Below, piece after piece: positions 38,132-46,546 of a DNA stretch of 53,317 nt. A program made the translations under genes and the position numbers. The notes below the pieces were generated by a model, which saw only the letters and a list, made by a program, of their open reading frames with translations, made no database searches and was not told the DNA's origin. Position 1 is the first letter of the stretch; the number at the start of each line of letters is the position of its first letter. This DNA is from an uncultured Oscillospiraceae bacterium (GTDB taxonomy: Bacteria; Bacillota; Clostridia; Oscillospirales; Oscillospiraceae), in the NCBI GenBank assembly GCA_934591845.1, contig CAKTPO010000016.1, positions 1 to 53,317 of the forward strand. Direction: 5' to 3'.

Positions 38132-38162
38132 TGTTTCCCCCTCTTTTCTCAAACCCATTTTA

Positions 38163-38209
38163 TTAGCTTGCGCTAACTTTGAGGCTAATAATTAATTAGC
38201 TCTCGCTAA
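38163..38209. promoter_or_regulatory. Paired metalloregulator-like boxes in the feo leader
   Basis: Two dyads, TTAGCTTGCGCTAA (38163-38176) and TTAGCTCTCGCTAA (38196-38209), with a third overlapping palindrome GCTAAT-AATTA-ATTAGC (38184-38200). TTAG...CTAA dyads are typical of DtxR/IdeR/MntR-family repressors rather than Fur. They lie immediately downstream of the feo -10 element, where binding would block transcription when iron or manganese is abundant. Confidence 0.65.
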
Positions 38210-38217
38210 CTGCAAAC

Positions 38218-38246
38218 ATGATACTCCTATTTGTTTTTCTTGTCAA
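38218..38246 (-). promoter_or_regulatory. feo operon promoter
   Basis: On the minus strand, TTGACA (38241-38246), 17 bases, TATCAT (38218-38223). The region from here to the clpB promoter (38247-38615) holds only an isolated hairpin (CCCCACA/TGTGGGG at 38382-38410) without a T-tract; I see no gene in it. Confidence 0.78.
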
Positions 38247-38615
38247 CGGCTTTTTTAGGTTCACCGCAAAGATTGTAAGAATTCTCCAAAGAAGCAGTTA
38301 GCATACGCAAACCATTTTGTACAGATTGATTTTTCATCCCGCTCTCAGCCCCTCCGAAGGTCTTTGGGCATTAGAAATACCCCACACGGTTGACCAGACC
38401 ATGTGGGGCATTCCCAGAGAAAAGAGAGGTAAGAAAAATTTCATCCCGGCTTCCTTGCGGAAACCGTTCTTGCACTTGCAAGGTTATTATACCGCAATTC
38501 CCGGAAATTGCAAGCTTTATTTTGTTAAATATATATTAAGCATGTCAAATGTAAGCACTCTATTTTGTGCAGTTTTTACAGATGTAAACATTTTGTGATA
38601 TTCCCGGCCCTGGAC

Positions 38616-38643
38616 TTGACTTTTTACAAAAAAGGGGTATAGT
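38616..38643 (+). promoter_or_regulatory. clpB promoter
   Basis: TTGACT (38616-38621), 16 bases, TATAGT (38638-38643), with the CIRCE operator directly downstream at the expected transcription start. Confidence 0.75.
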
Positions 38644-38658
38644 ATAGGCAAATAAAAA

Positions 38659-38685
38659 TTAGCACTCGCAATACGAGAGTGCTAA
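38659..38685. promoter_or_regulatory. CIRCE operator (HrcA site)
   Basis: TTAGCACTC, nine bases, GAGTGCTAA: a perfect match to CIRCE. HrcA repression of clpB, with induction on heat or protein-folding stress, follows from established Firmicute biology. CIRCE usually controls groESL and dnaK operons; its use on clpB is less common but known. Confidence 0.97.
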
Positions 38686-38705
38686 TCCATGAAAGAAGGA
38701 TGGCT

Positions 38706-41297
38706 ATGAATTTTCAGAACTATACGCAAAAGTCCATGGAGGCTGTCCAGAACGCCAAGGATCTGGCGATCCAGAACAACAATCAGCAAATGGAGCAAAT
38801 TCACCTACTGCTTGCCCTGTTGGAGCAGGACGGTGGGCTGATTCCCCAGCTGCTGAAAAAGATGGATGTGACGGTGGAGAGTCTGGAAGCCGCCGCCAAG
38901 GCTGAGCTTGGCAAGTTGCCCTCTGTTACCGGCAGCCGGGAAGCAGACCGATTCTATATCAGTGCCGATATGGACCGGGCCTTTACCGCCGCCGAAAACC
39001 AGGCAAAGACCATGAAGGATGACTTTGTATCCGTAGAGCATCTGTTCTTGGGTCTTCTGGAAACGGCCCAGGATGGGGTGGCCCGGCTTTTCTCGGACTA
39101 CCGCATTACCAAAGAAGCGGTTCTCAAGGCCTTGCAGGCCGTCCGGGGCAACCAGCGGGTCACCACGGACAGTCCCGAGGGCACCTATGAGGCCCTGCAA
39201 AAATACGGCACGGACCTAGTAAAAAAGGCCCGTGACCAGAAAATGGACCCTGTCATTGGCCGTGACGAAGAAATTCGGAACGTGGTTCGTATCCTCTCCC
39301 GGAAAACCAAAAATAACCCGGTTCTGATCGGTGAACCCGGTGTTGGTAAAACCGCCATTGTAGAGGGTCTGGCCCAGCGGATCGTTGCCAAGGAAGTACC
39401 CAAGTCTTTGCAGGATAAGAGCATTTTCTCCCTGGATATGGGTGCGCTGGTAGCCGGTGCCAAATACCGGGGCGAATTTGAGGAACGGTTAAAAGCCGTT
39501 TTGAACGAGGTCAAGCAGTCGGAGGGCCAGATCCTGCTGTTCATCGATGAGCTGCACACCATCGTCGGTGCCGGTAAAACCGAGGGCAGCATGGATGCGG
39601 GCAACCTCTTGAAGCCTATGCTGGCCCGGGGCGAGCTGCACTGCATCGGTGCCACCACCCTGGACGAATACCGGCAGTATATCGAAAAAGACCCGGCCCT
39701 GGAACGCCGGTTCCAGCCAGTCATGGTCAATGAGCCGACAGTGGAAGATACCATTGCCATTCTCAGAGGCCTGAAAGAGCGTTACGAAGTGTTCCACGGT
39801 GTCAAGATCACGGACCCGGCCATTATTGCCGCCGCTACCCTGTCCCACCGGTATATCACCGACCGGTTCCTGCCGGACAAGGCCATTGACCTGGTGGATG
39901 AGGCCTGCGCCCAGATCCGTACCGAAATGGACTCCATGCCCACGGAGCTGGACACCATCAACCGCCACATCATCCAGCTGCAAATCGAGGAGGAATCCTT
40001 GAAGAAAGAGGAGGATGAGCTTTCCAAGAGCCGTCTGGCCCAAATCCAGAAAGAGCTGGCAGAGGAACAGGACAGCTTTAACGCCAAGAAAGCTCAGTGG
40101 GAGAACGAAAAGAACGCCATTGGCAAGACCCAGCAGCTGCGGGAACAAATCGAAGACCTGAACCGTCAAATCGAGGCGGCGGAGCAGAGCTACGATCTGG
40201 GCAAGGCCGCGGAACTGAAATACGGCAAGCTGCCCCAGGCCAAGAAGGCTCTGGAGGAGCAGGAGCGCTTGATTCAAAAGGACAGCGACGGTGCCCTTCT
40301 GCGGGATAAGGTCACGGACGAGGAAATCGCCCGGATCGTAGAACGCTGGACCGGCATCCCCGTAAGCCGTCTGGTTCAGGGAGAGCGGGAGAAGCTTCTG
40401 AACCTGGAAAGCATTCTTCACAAGCGTGTGATTGGTCAGGACGAGGCCGTGCGGTCTGTCACCGAGGCCATTCAGCGCAGCCGTGCGGGCATTCAGGACC
40501 CCAACCGGCCCATTGGTTCTTTCCTGTTCCTTGGCCCCACGGGTGTGGGTAAAACAGAGCTGGCAAAGGCCCTGGCCGAGGCCCTGTTTGACGATGAAAA
40601 CAATCTGGTGCGAATCGACATGTCCGAGTATATGGAGAAGTTCTCCGTGTCCCGGCTGATTGGCGCACCTCCCGGATACGTGGGTTATGAGGAGGGCGGT
40701 CAGCTGACAGAGGCCGTCCGCAGAAAGCCTTACAGTGTCGTCCTCTTTGATGAGGTGGAAAAGGCCCACCCGGATGTATTCAACATCCTGCTGCAGGTGC
40801 TGGACGATGGCCGGATCACCGACTCCCAGGGCCGCACCGTGGACTTTAAGAACACCATTCTGATTCTGACCTCCAACCTGGGCTCTCAGGAGCTGCTGGG
40901 CAGCATCGGCGCAAACGGCGAAATCGACCCCGCCGCCAAGGAACGGGTCATGCTGCTGCTGCGGCAGAACTTCCGCCCCGAGTTCTTAAACCGTTTGGAT
41001 GAAATCGTGTTCTACAAGCCCTTGACCAAGGACAACATCACGAGCATCATCGATTTGCAGATCGACAAGCTCAACAGCCGTCTGGCAGACCAGCAAATCA
41101 CCTGCCGCCTCACCCAGGCCGCCAAGAGCCACATCGTAGACGAGGCCTACGACCCCGAATTCGGTGCCCGTCCTCTGCGCCGGTATGTGCAGCACACGGT
41201 AGAAACCATGTTGAGCCGCCGCCTGCTGGAGGGCCGCATCACCACCGGCTCCACCGTCACGGTAGACTACCAAGACGGCCAGCTGGTGCTGGAATAA
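38706..41297 (+). CDS. clpB: Protein disaggregase ClpB
   Basis: Hsp100 chaperone that rescues aggregates with DnaK. The 863 residues have an N-terminal Clp repeat domain ([20 protein letters not shown]), first AAA domain ([29 protein letters not shown]), a coiled-coil middle domain (about 400-520, shown by [21 protein letters not shown] and following Glu/Lys-rich heptads), second AAA domain ([43 protein letters not shown]) and the C-terminal small domain. The middle domain distinguishes it from ClpC/ClpA. The ATG at 38706-38708 follows AGAAGGA by about six bases; earlier in-frame starts lie inside CIRCE or the ribosome binding site. Confidence 0.96.
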   Translation: MNFQNYTQKSMEAVQNAKDLAIQNNNQQMEQIHLLLALLEQDGGLIPQLLKKMDVTVESLEAAAKAELGKLPSVTGSREADRFYISADMDRAFTAAENQAKTMKDDFVSVEHLFLGLLETAQDGVARLFSDYRITKEAVLKALQAVRGNQRVTTDSPEGTYEALQKYGTDLVKKARDQKMDPVIGRDEEIRNVVRILSRKTKNNPVLIGEPGVGKTAIVEGLAQRIVAKEVPKSLQDKSIFSLDMGALVAGAKYRGEFEERLKAVLNEVKQSEGQILLFIDELHTIVGAGKTEGSMDAGNLLKPMLARGELHCIGATTLDEYRQYIEKDPALERRFQPVMVNEPTVEDTIAILRGLKERYEVFHGVKITDPAIIAAATLSHRYITDRFLPDKAIDLVDEACAQIRTEMDSMPTELDTINRHIIQLQIEEESLKKEEDELSKSRLAQIQKELAEEQDSFNAKKAQWENEKNAIGKTQQLREQIEDLNRQIEAAEQSYDLGKAAELKYGKLPQAKKALEEQERLIQKDSDGALLRDKVTDEEIARIVERWTGIPVSRLVQGEREKLLNLESILHKRVIGQDEAVRSVTEAIQRSRAGIQDPNRPIGSFLFLGPTGVGKTELAKALAEALFDDENNLVRIDMSEYMEKFSVSRLIGAPPGYVGYEEGGQLTEAVRRKPYSVVLFDEVEKAHPDVFNILLQVLDDGRITDSQGRTVDFKNTILILTSNLGSQELLGSIGANGEIDPAAKERVMLLLRQNFRPEFLNRLDEIVFYKPLTKDNITSIIDLQIDKLNSRLADQQITCRLTQAAKSHIVDEAYDPEFGARPLRRYVQHTVETMLSRRLLEGRITTGSTVTVDYQDGQLVLE

Positions 41298-41308
41298 GCG
41301 CATATGAA

Positions 41309-41347
41309 CACCCCCGGTTTCCAAAGCGAAACCGGGGGTGCTTTTTT
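41309..41347 (+). terminator. clpB intrinsic terminator
   Basis: CACCCCCGGTTTC and GAAACCGGGGGTG arms around a short loop, then CTTTTTT, 11 bases after the clpB stop. The T-tract touches the stop codon of the convergent HD gene. Confidence 0.9.
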
Positions 41348-41810
41348 ATCGGTGGAGGAGTCCTGAGAAGGTTTCCCGGGCGGCGCAGACCTTGTCGGCG
41401 GTACACAGCAGTACGCTTTCCCGATACCGGGGCAGGGTCCGGTTCATGGGGAACATGTGAGACAGGATCATGTTCCGCTCTACCGGGTTCAGGCCAAAAT
41501 CCCTCTGGGCGTTGGCCATGGCCAGACGGGCATGCCAGAAGCCGTGCAAGGGGCGGCCCTTGACTTTTACGTGCCAGTCATACAAAAAGTAATCGTGAAG
41601 CAAGGCCCCCCGCACCAGAGTCCGGGTATCCGTCCGCAGCCGGAAGAGTCCTGCCAGCCGCAGACACATCAGGGCCACCGCCACGCTGTGGTCATACACG
41701 GTCACGGTGCCGTGCTGATAAAACCTTTTTTCCTGCGCCATGCCCCGGGAAGAAAGAATGTCCCCGGCATATTTTTGGAGCATCCGCTCCCGTTGGTCTT
41801 TTGTTGTCAT
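41346..41810 (-). CDS. HD-domain phosphohydrolase
   Basis: Small predicted metal-dependent phosphohydrolase, 154 residues. HD-superfamily ligands are visible: His41 (TVYDHSVAVA), His72-Asp73 (ALLHDYFLYDWH), further His residues at 80 and 93 and Asp139 (CTADKVCAARE). The substrate is unknown; similar proteins act on nucleotides. It starts 18 bases after the flippase stop and is probably in its operon, although a link to polysaccharide export is not obvious. Confidence 0.82.
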   Translation of the reverse strand: MTTKDQRERMLQKYAGDILSSRGMAQEKRFYQHGTVTVYDHSVAVALMCLRLAGLFRLRTDTRTLVRGALLHDYFLYDWHVKVKGRPLHGFWHARLAMANAQRDFGLNPVERNMILSHMFPMNRTLPRYRESVLLCTADKVCAARETFSGLLHR

Positions 41811-41828
41811 TGCGTCTCCTGACCCTAT

Positions 41829-43364
41829 TCAAAAGGGGTGCTGGGAATTTCTTGCCAGTACCTTTTCATACAAATAGCGGAAGGCCTCGGTCTTCCGGTT
41901 TACCAGCAGCATGAGCCCATTGGGCACCAGTAAGCACAAAACGCCCCGCATCAGGAAATCCCCCCAGGGCCCCAGCCCCGCCACATTGGACAGGCCCAGA
42001 ATGATGCCATAGGAGACGACCACGATGCCCAGGTGGAGCCCCTGCCGCAGGAAATAGGGCAGGCTGGAAGTTTCAAAAATCCGCTTGTGCAGAAGATAGG
42101 GCTCAAACCAGAAAGAGGTAGAGAGTCTAGACAGGGATGTGGCCGCCAGAATGCCGGTAAGTCCAAACCGGACTCCCAGGAAATAGGACAGCACCAGATT
42201 GATTGCCGCCGCATAGAGCAGGATGTTCTTGGTCTCCCGGAACAGGCCCGTGGTGTTCCGATAGCTCCACACCGGAGTCAACACGTTTGGCAGGAAGAAG
42301 TTCAGGCAGATGACCCAAACGGTGGACATGGGCAGCAGCCACTCCTCCCCGGCCCAAAGGCGAATAAAGGGATTGTACAGTGCCAGCAGGGACAGTGTGC
42401 AGAACGTGGTCAGCCAGGTAAAGGCCATGGAATAGGCATCAAACACCTGGTGCTTCTGCTCCCGGGTGCCGATGGCGTTCAGGTTGCCGATGGAGCCAAG
42501 TACCGCCTGATTGACGGTATTGGTAAAACCCGTTACCACCATGGTCTGGATCATGGTGTAGTTGTCCAGAATGCCCACGGTGGCAGTGCTGATCATAGAG
42601 GAAATATACAGGTTATCCGTGCCGTTTAGCAGCTGTCCTCCTGCCTTGTAGGAGAACATATGCCGCACGTCCCGGAAAATGGACTTCTTTTTCTCCCGGG
42701 GCAGCTCTGCCTTTTCCCGGATAAAGGGATACAGGGCATCGGCCTTGCGGGAAACATAGAAGTTATTGGCCACGGTCATGCTGATCTGCACCGTCAGGTA
42801 CACCGTAAAATTCCGGGTGGTCAGCAGCAGGATGATCTGGGCCGCCGTGGCCAGCAGCTTAAAGAGCATGGTGTATTTGGAAATCAGATACCGCTTCTGG
42901 TCTGCCTGGATGATGCTGGATTTGTAGACCAGCAGATAAGAGCAGACAGAGTTTGCCAGGAACATCAGGTAGTACAGCACCAGATGGAAACTGTCGATCT
43001 CAGACTTGACCAGCACCCGCAGAAAAGGCACCAGGGCAAGGCCGATGGTCCCCACCGTCAGGGCGATGATCCGGTAAATGGTTTTATAGTAGCCCATAAG
43101 GGCCGTCAGATGCTTGGTATCCCCCTGGGCCAGAGGCTTGTAGAGGGAGAATACCACCACATCCGCCAGACCCAACTCCGTCAGGGACAGCACATCCAGG
43201 ATGCTGGTATACAGGCCGTTGATGCCCAGGTATTCTTCTCCCAACACCCGCATAAATACGGTACGGGACACAAAACCCAGTAACGTCACCACCAGCTGGG
43301 CCGCCGCCCCGAAGCGAAAATTCCGAAAAGTATTGCTGAGCCTGGATTCATTATTTTTCTCCAC
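41829..43364 (-). CDS. Polysaccharide flippase (Wzx/PST-like, GTG start)
   Basis: Integral membrane exporter of lipid-linked sugars, 511 residues with about 12-14 hydrophobic helices. Family features include NTFRNFRFGAAAQLVVTLLGFVSRTVFMRVLGEEYLGINGLYTSILDVLSLTELGL at the N-terminus and later VWVICLNFFLPNVLTPVWSYRNTTGLFRETKNILL. The GTG at 43362-43364 is preceded by GGGGGG at good spacing, and an ATG 18 codons upstream has no ribosome binding site. No glycosyltransferase cluster surrounds it; the only sugar-related neighbour is the acyltransferase just upstream. Confidence 0.85.
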   Translation of the reverse strand: MEKNNESRLSNTFRNFRFGAAAQLVVTLLGFVSRTVFMRVLGEEYLGINGLYTSILDVLSLTELGLADVVVFSLYKPLAQGDTKHLTALMGYYKTIYRIIALTVGTIGLALVPFLRVLVKSEIDSFHLVLYYLMFLANSVCSYLLVYKSSIIQADQKRYLISKYTMLFKLLATAAQIILLLTTRNFTVYLTVQISMTVANNFYVSRKADALYPFIREKAELPREKKKSIFRDVRHMFSYKAGGQLLNGTDNLYISSMISTATVGILDNYTMIQTMVVTGFTNTVNQAVLGSIGNLNAIGTREQKHQVFDAYSMAFTWLTTFCTLSLLALYNPFIRLWAGEEWLLPMSTVWVICLNFFLPNVLTPVWSYRNTTGLFRETKNILLYAAAINLVLSYFLGVRFGLTGILAATSLSRLSTSFWFEPYLLHKRIFETSSLPYFLRQGLHLGIVVVSYGIILGLSNVAGLGPWGDFLMRGVLCLLVPNGLMLLVNRKTEAFRYLYEKVLARNSQHPF

Positions 43365-43442
43365 AGGATCCCCCCTTGTTTGTGGAACACGCCTGCGCTG
43401 TCTTTCCCGGGACAGCACCGCCGCTCCTTGGTTTTTCCCCCT

Positions 43443-43471
43443 ATTCTACCGCAAAAGGCCGGATTTTACAA
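43443..43471 (-). promoter_or_regulatory. Flippase promoter
   Basis: On the minus strand, TTGTAA (43466-43471), 17 bases, TAGAAT (43443-43448). The leader of about 75 bases contains a GCTGTC/GACAGC hairpin near 43396-43415. Confidence 0.65.
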
Positions 43472-43475
43472 GAGC

Positions 43476-43513
43476 AAAAACCGCCGCAGTTCCGGGCTCC
43501 CCCGAACTGCGGC
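43476..43513 (-). terminator. Terminator of the acyltransferase gene
   Basis: GCCGCAGTTC (43483-43492) and GAACTGCGGC (43504-43513) arms, with TTTTT on the minus strand, nine bases after the stop at 43522. Confidence 0.85.
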
Positions 43514-43521
43514 AGAAAGAT

Positions 43522-44577
43522 TCAAGATACAGCGGCTTTTTGTCTGACCCCCGTCAGGAGGCTGTAAGTTCTGGGCAGAAACCGCCGGAGAAACAGGGAC
43601 AGCCCAATGCAGAACGCAAACATCACAAAGGGCATTCCCAGGTATTCTGCCAACTGGGCCAGAGTCGTAGGCGGCACCAGTTTGTTGACCAGCTTAAAGA
43701 AAATGATCATGGTCATCTGGTGGAACAGGTAGATGTCCAGAGAAAAGGGCATCAGCCAGCGAAGGAACCGCCCCGGCTCCAAATCCGTGGCACAGACCAG
43801 CCAGAAGGCCACGCCCGTCAGAATACACAGCTTTTTAAGAAGCACTTTTTCCGCCAGGGCCGCTGCCAGCACCAATGCCCAATAGAGCACCGCCAGAAGC
43901 CATTTTCCTTTGACATCCTCCAGGTGCAGGTTCTCCCTCACGGCGCAGGCTCCCAGGGTAAAGAAGCAGATGGCCTCGGTGGTGATGGTCAGGTAGCGGG
44001 TCTTGGGCAGCAGATACAGGGCCAGCACCCCGGCCGCCGTCAGTTTGGGGGCCTTCTTTGTCAGATAGCCAATAATCGGTGCCACCAGGTTCATCACAAA
44101 CAGATCCCGCAAAAACCACAGATGGTACACCATGGGCCCACCGGACCGGGTGCCAAAATAGCCGTCCAGCCACTCCCCCGGGCCCCAATCCAGGATACGC
44201 TTCTTGGAGAAAAAGGCCGCCGTGGCAGGGATGGACTGGCAGAGGATGTAAAAAAGGATCCACAGGGTATTGAGCAGCACATAGGGCACCGCCAGAGAGC
44301 GGCACTTTTTCCGCATGTTCTCCTTCCAGGTAAAGGGCTTCCGGAACAGCAGCACCCCGGCGATCAGGAAAAAGCCGGGCACGGCGCAGCGGGGGATTAT
44401 ATCAGAGCCCAGAAGCTTGAGCATTTCCAGCCACCTGGGGGTCTCAAAAGCCACGCTGCCTCCGGCCATATTGACTCCATCCTGACAGGAATGGATAAAC
44501 ACCACCATAAACGCAAACCAGAGCTTGGCCAAATTCAAGCGCTGAGAAGCTCTGGGAGATATGACATAGGGTTCCAT
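43522..44577 (-). CDS. Acyltransferase 3 family membrane protein
   Basis: Membrane O-acyltransferase of the Acyl_transf_3 type, 351 residues with about ten hydrophobic helices. Family features: RLNLAKLWFAFMVVFIHSCQDG (the conserved His near helix 1), DIIPRCAVPGFFLIAGVLLF and YHLWFLRDLFVMNLVAPIIGYL. Such proteins acetylate or succinylate surface glycans; the substrate here is unknown. The ATG at 44575-44577 follows AAGGAG by eight bases; a GTG two codons earlier is too close. A single-gene unit with its own promoter and terminator. Confidence 0.88.
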   Translation of the reverse strand: MEPYVISPRASQRLNLAKLWFAFMVVFIHSCQDGVNMAGGSVAFETPRWLEMLKLLGSDIIPRCAVPGFFLIAGVLLFRKPFTWKENMRKKCRSLAVPYVLLNTLWILFYILCQSIPATAAFFSKKRILDWGPGEWLDGYFGTRSGGPMVYHLWFLRDLFVMNLVAPIIGYLTKKAPKLTAAGVLALYLLPKTRYLTITTEAICFFTLGACAVRENLHLEDVKGKWLLAVLYWALVLAAALAEKVLLKKLCILTGVAFWLVCATDLEPGRFLRWLMPFSLDIYLFHQMTMIIFFKLVNKLVPPTTLAQLAEYLGMPFVMFAFCIGLSLFLRRFLPRTYSLLTGVRQKAAVS

Positions 44578-44628
44578 AGGCACATCTCCTTTTTGTCCAG
44601 TTTTTAGGAAAAATGCCTTATCATGTTT

Positions 44629-44657
44629 ATTCTATCCTAAAACTGTCTTTATTGCAA
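44629..44657 (-). promoter_or_regulatory. Acyltransferase promoter
   Basis: On the minus strand, TTGCAA (44652-44657), 17 bases, TAGAAT (44629-44634). Confidence 0.68.
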
Positions 44658-44783
44658 TGGCCATTCATCAAAAGAATGTATATACTTTATTTACTTCTTT
44701 CCAAAAAGGCTTTTGCAATAAATCGCCCCGGCTACACCTCTTTGATTTGTTTTGGGAAAGCCGGTGGTTTTCTATCTGTAAAT

Positions 44784-45773
44784 CTATGGAACCAACAGCT
44801 GTGTCCCATCCCGCAGTTCTACATAGGACACGTCTTTCAGGTCAATGGGGCTGACCAGCCCCAGGCTCCCATAGCCCTCAGGGTCAAAGGAGGTGGGCCG
44901 AAGGTCCACCGTGGAGCCATCTTGCAACACTACCTGGGAGAGGGCCAATACCGCCATGGTTCGCATGTCCGATGGGTCCACCGGCTGGAACGTCACCTCT
45001 GCCCCCATGGTTCCCAGCTTGAAAGAGTCCAGGGTCAGGCTGACCCCATTGGCACTGACGGTCACAGGCTGAGAAATCAACTCCAACTGTCCATCGTTCA
45101 GGTGGTCAAAAAGGATTTCAAAGTCCCAGGGGCCCTGGGCAAGGATGGTTTCTCCCCCGTCATCCCATTGGGTCAGGTCTGTCAGATGAAGGATATAGGG
45201 AACTCCTGCCTCAAAGGGCACGGCATCCGGGCTCGTTCTCTGATTCATGCGAATAAGAACCGACACTTCCTTTCCCACCGGGTCATCGAAAACCCAGGTG
45301 CTGGTGCCAAAGGGGCTTGCGTCCGTGGGAGAGGCGCCTTTGGGGAAGAAGGCTCTCTCCAGCCGGTCTTCTCCCGGCACCTTTCTGGGTTGTAAAGATA
45401 CGGATTTCCCGGAGAAGGGCTTTTCCCCGGTGATCCGGAGTTTAATATAGGCGGTTTTCGGCTCCGCAATGGCAGATTCCAGGGTCAGGGTATAGCCGCC
45501 CACAGTAACGCTATCCCCCATTTCTTTGGTGCTGTTGGCGATCAGGTCCATCTGTCCCTGGCCCAGGGGCTGTTTCTGCTCCCGGGCGAAATAGGCCTGG
45601 AACCAGGCTGTTCCAGACAGCACCGCATAGCCACAGCCCGCCAACAGCAGCAGTACTGCCACCACCGCCGCAATCAAAAGAGGTTTCCGCCAAACTCTGC
45701 CCCGGCGTTCTGCTTCGTGGTAAAAGGCTTCATCTATGTTCCCCAGTTCTATGAGCAATTCTTTCCCTGTCAT
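44784..45773 (-). CDS. Membrane anti-sigma factor-like protein (DUF4179-like)
   Basis: Probable anti-sigma factor for the ECF sigma encoded just upstream. The 329 residues have a short cytosolic N-terminus (MTGKELLIELGNIDEAFYHEAERRGRVW), one membrane helix (about 31-52, LLIAAVVAVLLLLAGCGYAVL) and an extracytoplasmic domain of about 275 residues with a beta-rich pattern typical of DUF4179-like sensors (VGGYTLTLESAIAEPKTAYIKLRI; VSANGVSLTLDSFKLGTMGAEVTF). The ATG at 45771-45773 overlaps the sigma stop as ATGA, so the two are translationally coupled. The signal sensed is unknown. Confidence 0.8.
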   Translation of the reverse strand: MTGKELLIELGNIDEAFYHEAERRGRVWRKPLLIAAVVAVLLLLAGCGYAVLSGTAWFQAYFAREQKQPLGQGQMDLIANSTKEMGDSVTVGGYTLTLESAIAEPKTAYIKLRITGEKPFSGKSVSLQPRKVPGEDRLERAFFPKGASPTDASPFGTSTWVFDDPVGKEVSVLIRMNQRTSPDAVPFEAGVPYILHLTDLTQWDDGGETILAQGPWDFEILFDHLNDGQLELISQPVTVSANGVSLTLDSFKLGTMGAEVTFQPVDPSDMRTMAVLALSQVVLQDGSTVDLRPTSFDPEGYGSLGLVSPIDLKDVSYVELRDGTQLLVP

Positions 45774-46324
45774 CGTGCCATCCCCTCCTGTTCCAAAAAG
45801 GTGTATAGCCGTTTGCGGGTTCTCAGCAGCTGCATTTTTACCTTGCTTTCCCCCAGACCGTACCGCTGGGCAATTTCGCTGATGGAGTCTCCATACAGAT
45901 ACCGGCGCAAAAACAAAATGCGGCTCTGCTTCGGTATTTGCCGGAGAAAGGTCTCCAAAAGGCCCCTGATTTCCCGGCTTTCCATCCCAAGTTCCTGCCG
46001 GGTATCCGGAATGCACTGTTCCAGTTCTGCCGTCAAGGCCACAAGATGGCCGTTTCTCTTTTCCGCCTGTCTCCAATCCAAGCGGTCAAAGGCCAGGTTC
46101 CGGCAAATTCGTTGCAGAAAGGCCAGAAAATACCGGGGCCTCTCCGGCGGAATGGTCTGCCAGGCCCGGAAATATGTATCGCTTACATTCTCCTCCGCAT
46201 CCTGAGGATTTCTCAAAATACGCTCCGACAAAGGAAAGAGCTTTCTGCCATAGGCAAGCCTGGTCTCCTCAATGGCCTGTTCCTCTCTGCGCCAGTACAG
46301 TTCAATAATCTTGCTGTCCTCCAT
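45770..46324 (-). CDS. ECF-type RNA polymerase sigma factor
   Basis: Alternative sigma factor of 184 residues. Region 2 is LFPLSERILRNPQDAEENVSDTYFRAWQTI, and region 4 is LRQIPKQSRILFLRRYLYGDSISEIAQRYGLGESKVKMQLLRTRKRL. The ATG at 46322-46324 (MEDSK) follows GGAGGG by six bases; an ATG six codons earlier lacks a site. It overlaps the membrane anti-sigma gene by four bases. Its own promoter has the shape of an ECF promoter, so positive autoregulation is likely. Confidence 0.92.
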   Translation of the reverse strand: MEDSKIIELYWRREEQAIEETRLAYGRKLFPLSERILRNPQDAEENVSDTYFRAWQTIPPERPRYFLAFLQRICRNLAFDRLDWRQAEKRNGHLVALTAELEQCIPDTRQELGMESREIRGLLETFLRQIPKQSRILFLRRYLYGDSISEIAQRYGLGESKVKMQLLRTRKRLYTFLEQEGMAR

Positions 46325-46360
46325 GTTTTTCCCTCCTGTCAATTCTGGGTTTCACTTTTA

Positions 46361-46388
46361 TAGACGGAATCCACGACCATTCGGTCAC
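46361..46388 (-). promoter_or_regulatory. ECF-type autoregulatory promoter
   Basis: On the minus strand, GTGACC (46383-46388), 16 bases, CGTCTA (46361-46366), then ATAAAA. CGTC at -10 and a G/A-AC-type -35 at 16-base spacing are the ECF pattern, not sigma-A. The expected start is about 30 bases before the sigma ATG. Confidence 0.65.
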
Positions 46389-46546
46389 AGGTTTTTAGAG
46401 AGTCGATGGAAGATTTGTTGTCATTTTGAGGTTTTCCGTATGATTAGGACTGCACTGGAATATAGAATAGCCTGCTTTCGTGCCACCAATTCCCTTTGTA
46501 CTTTTGACAATGTGATTTCTTCGTAGCTTCCTGCACATAGAGGCCT

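Noticed and set aside
38382..38410. Terminator in the feo-clpB gap
   Set aside because: The CCCCACA/TGTGGGG hairpin has no T-tract on either strand and no gene ends next to it.
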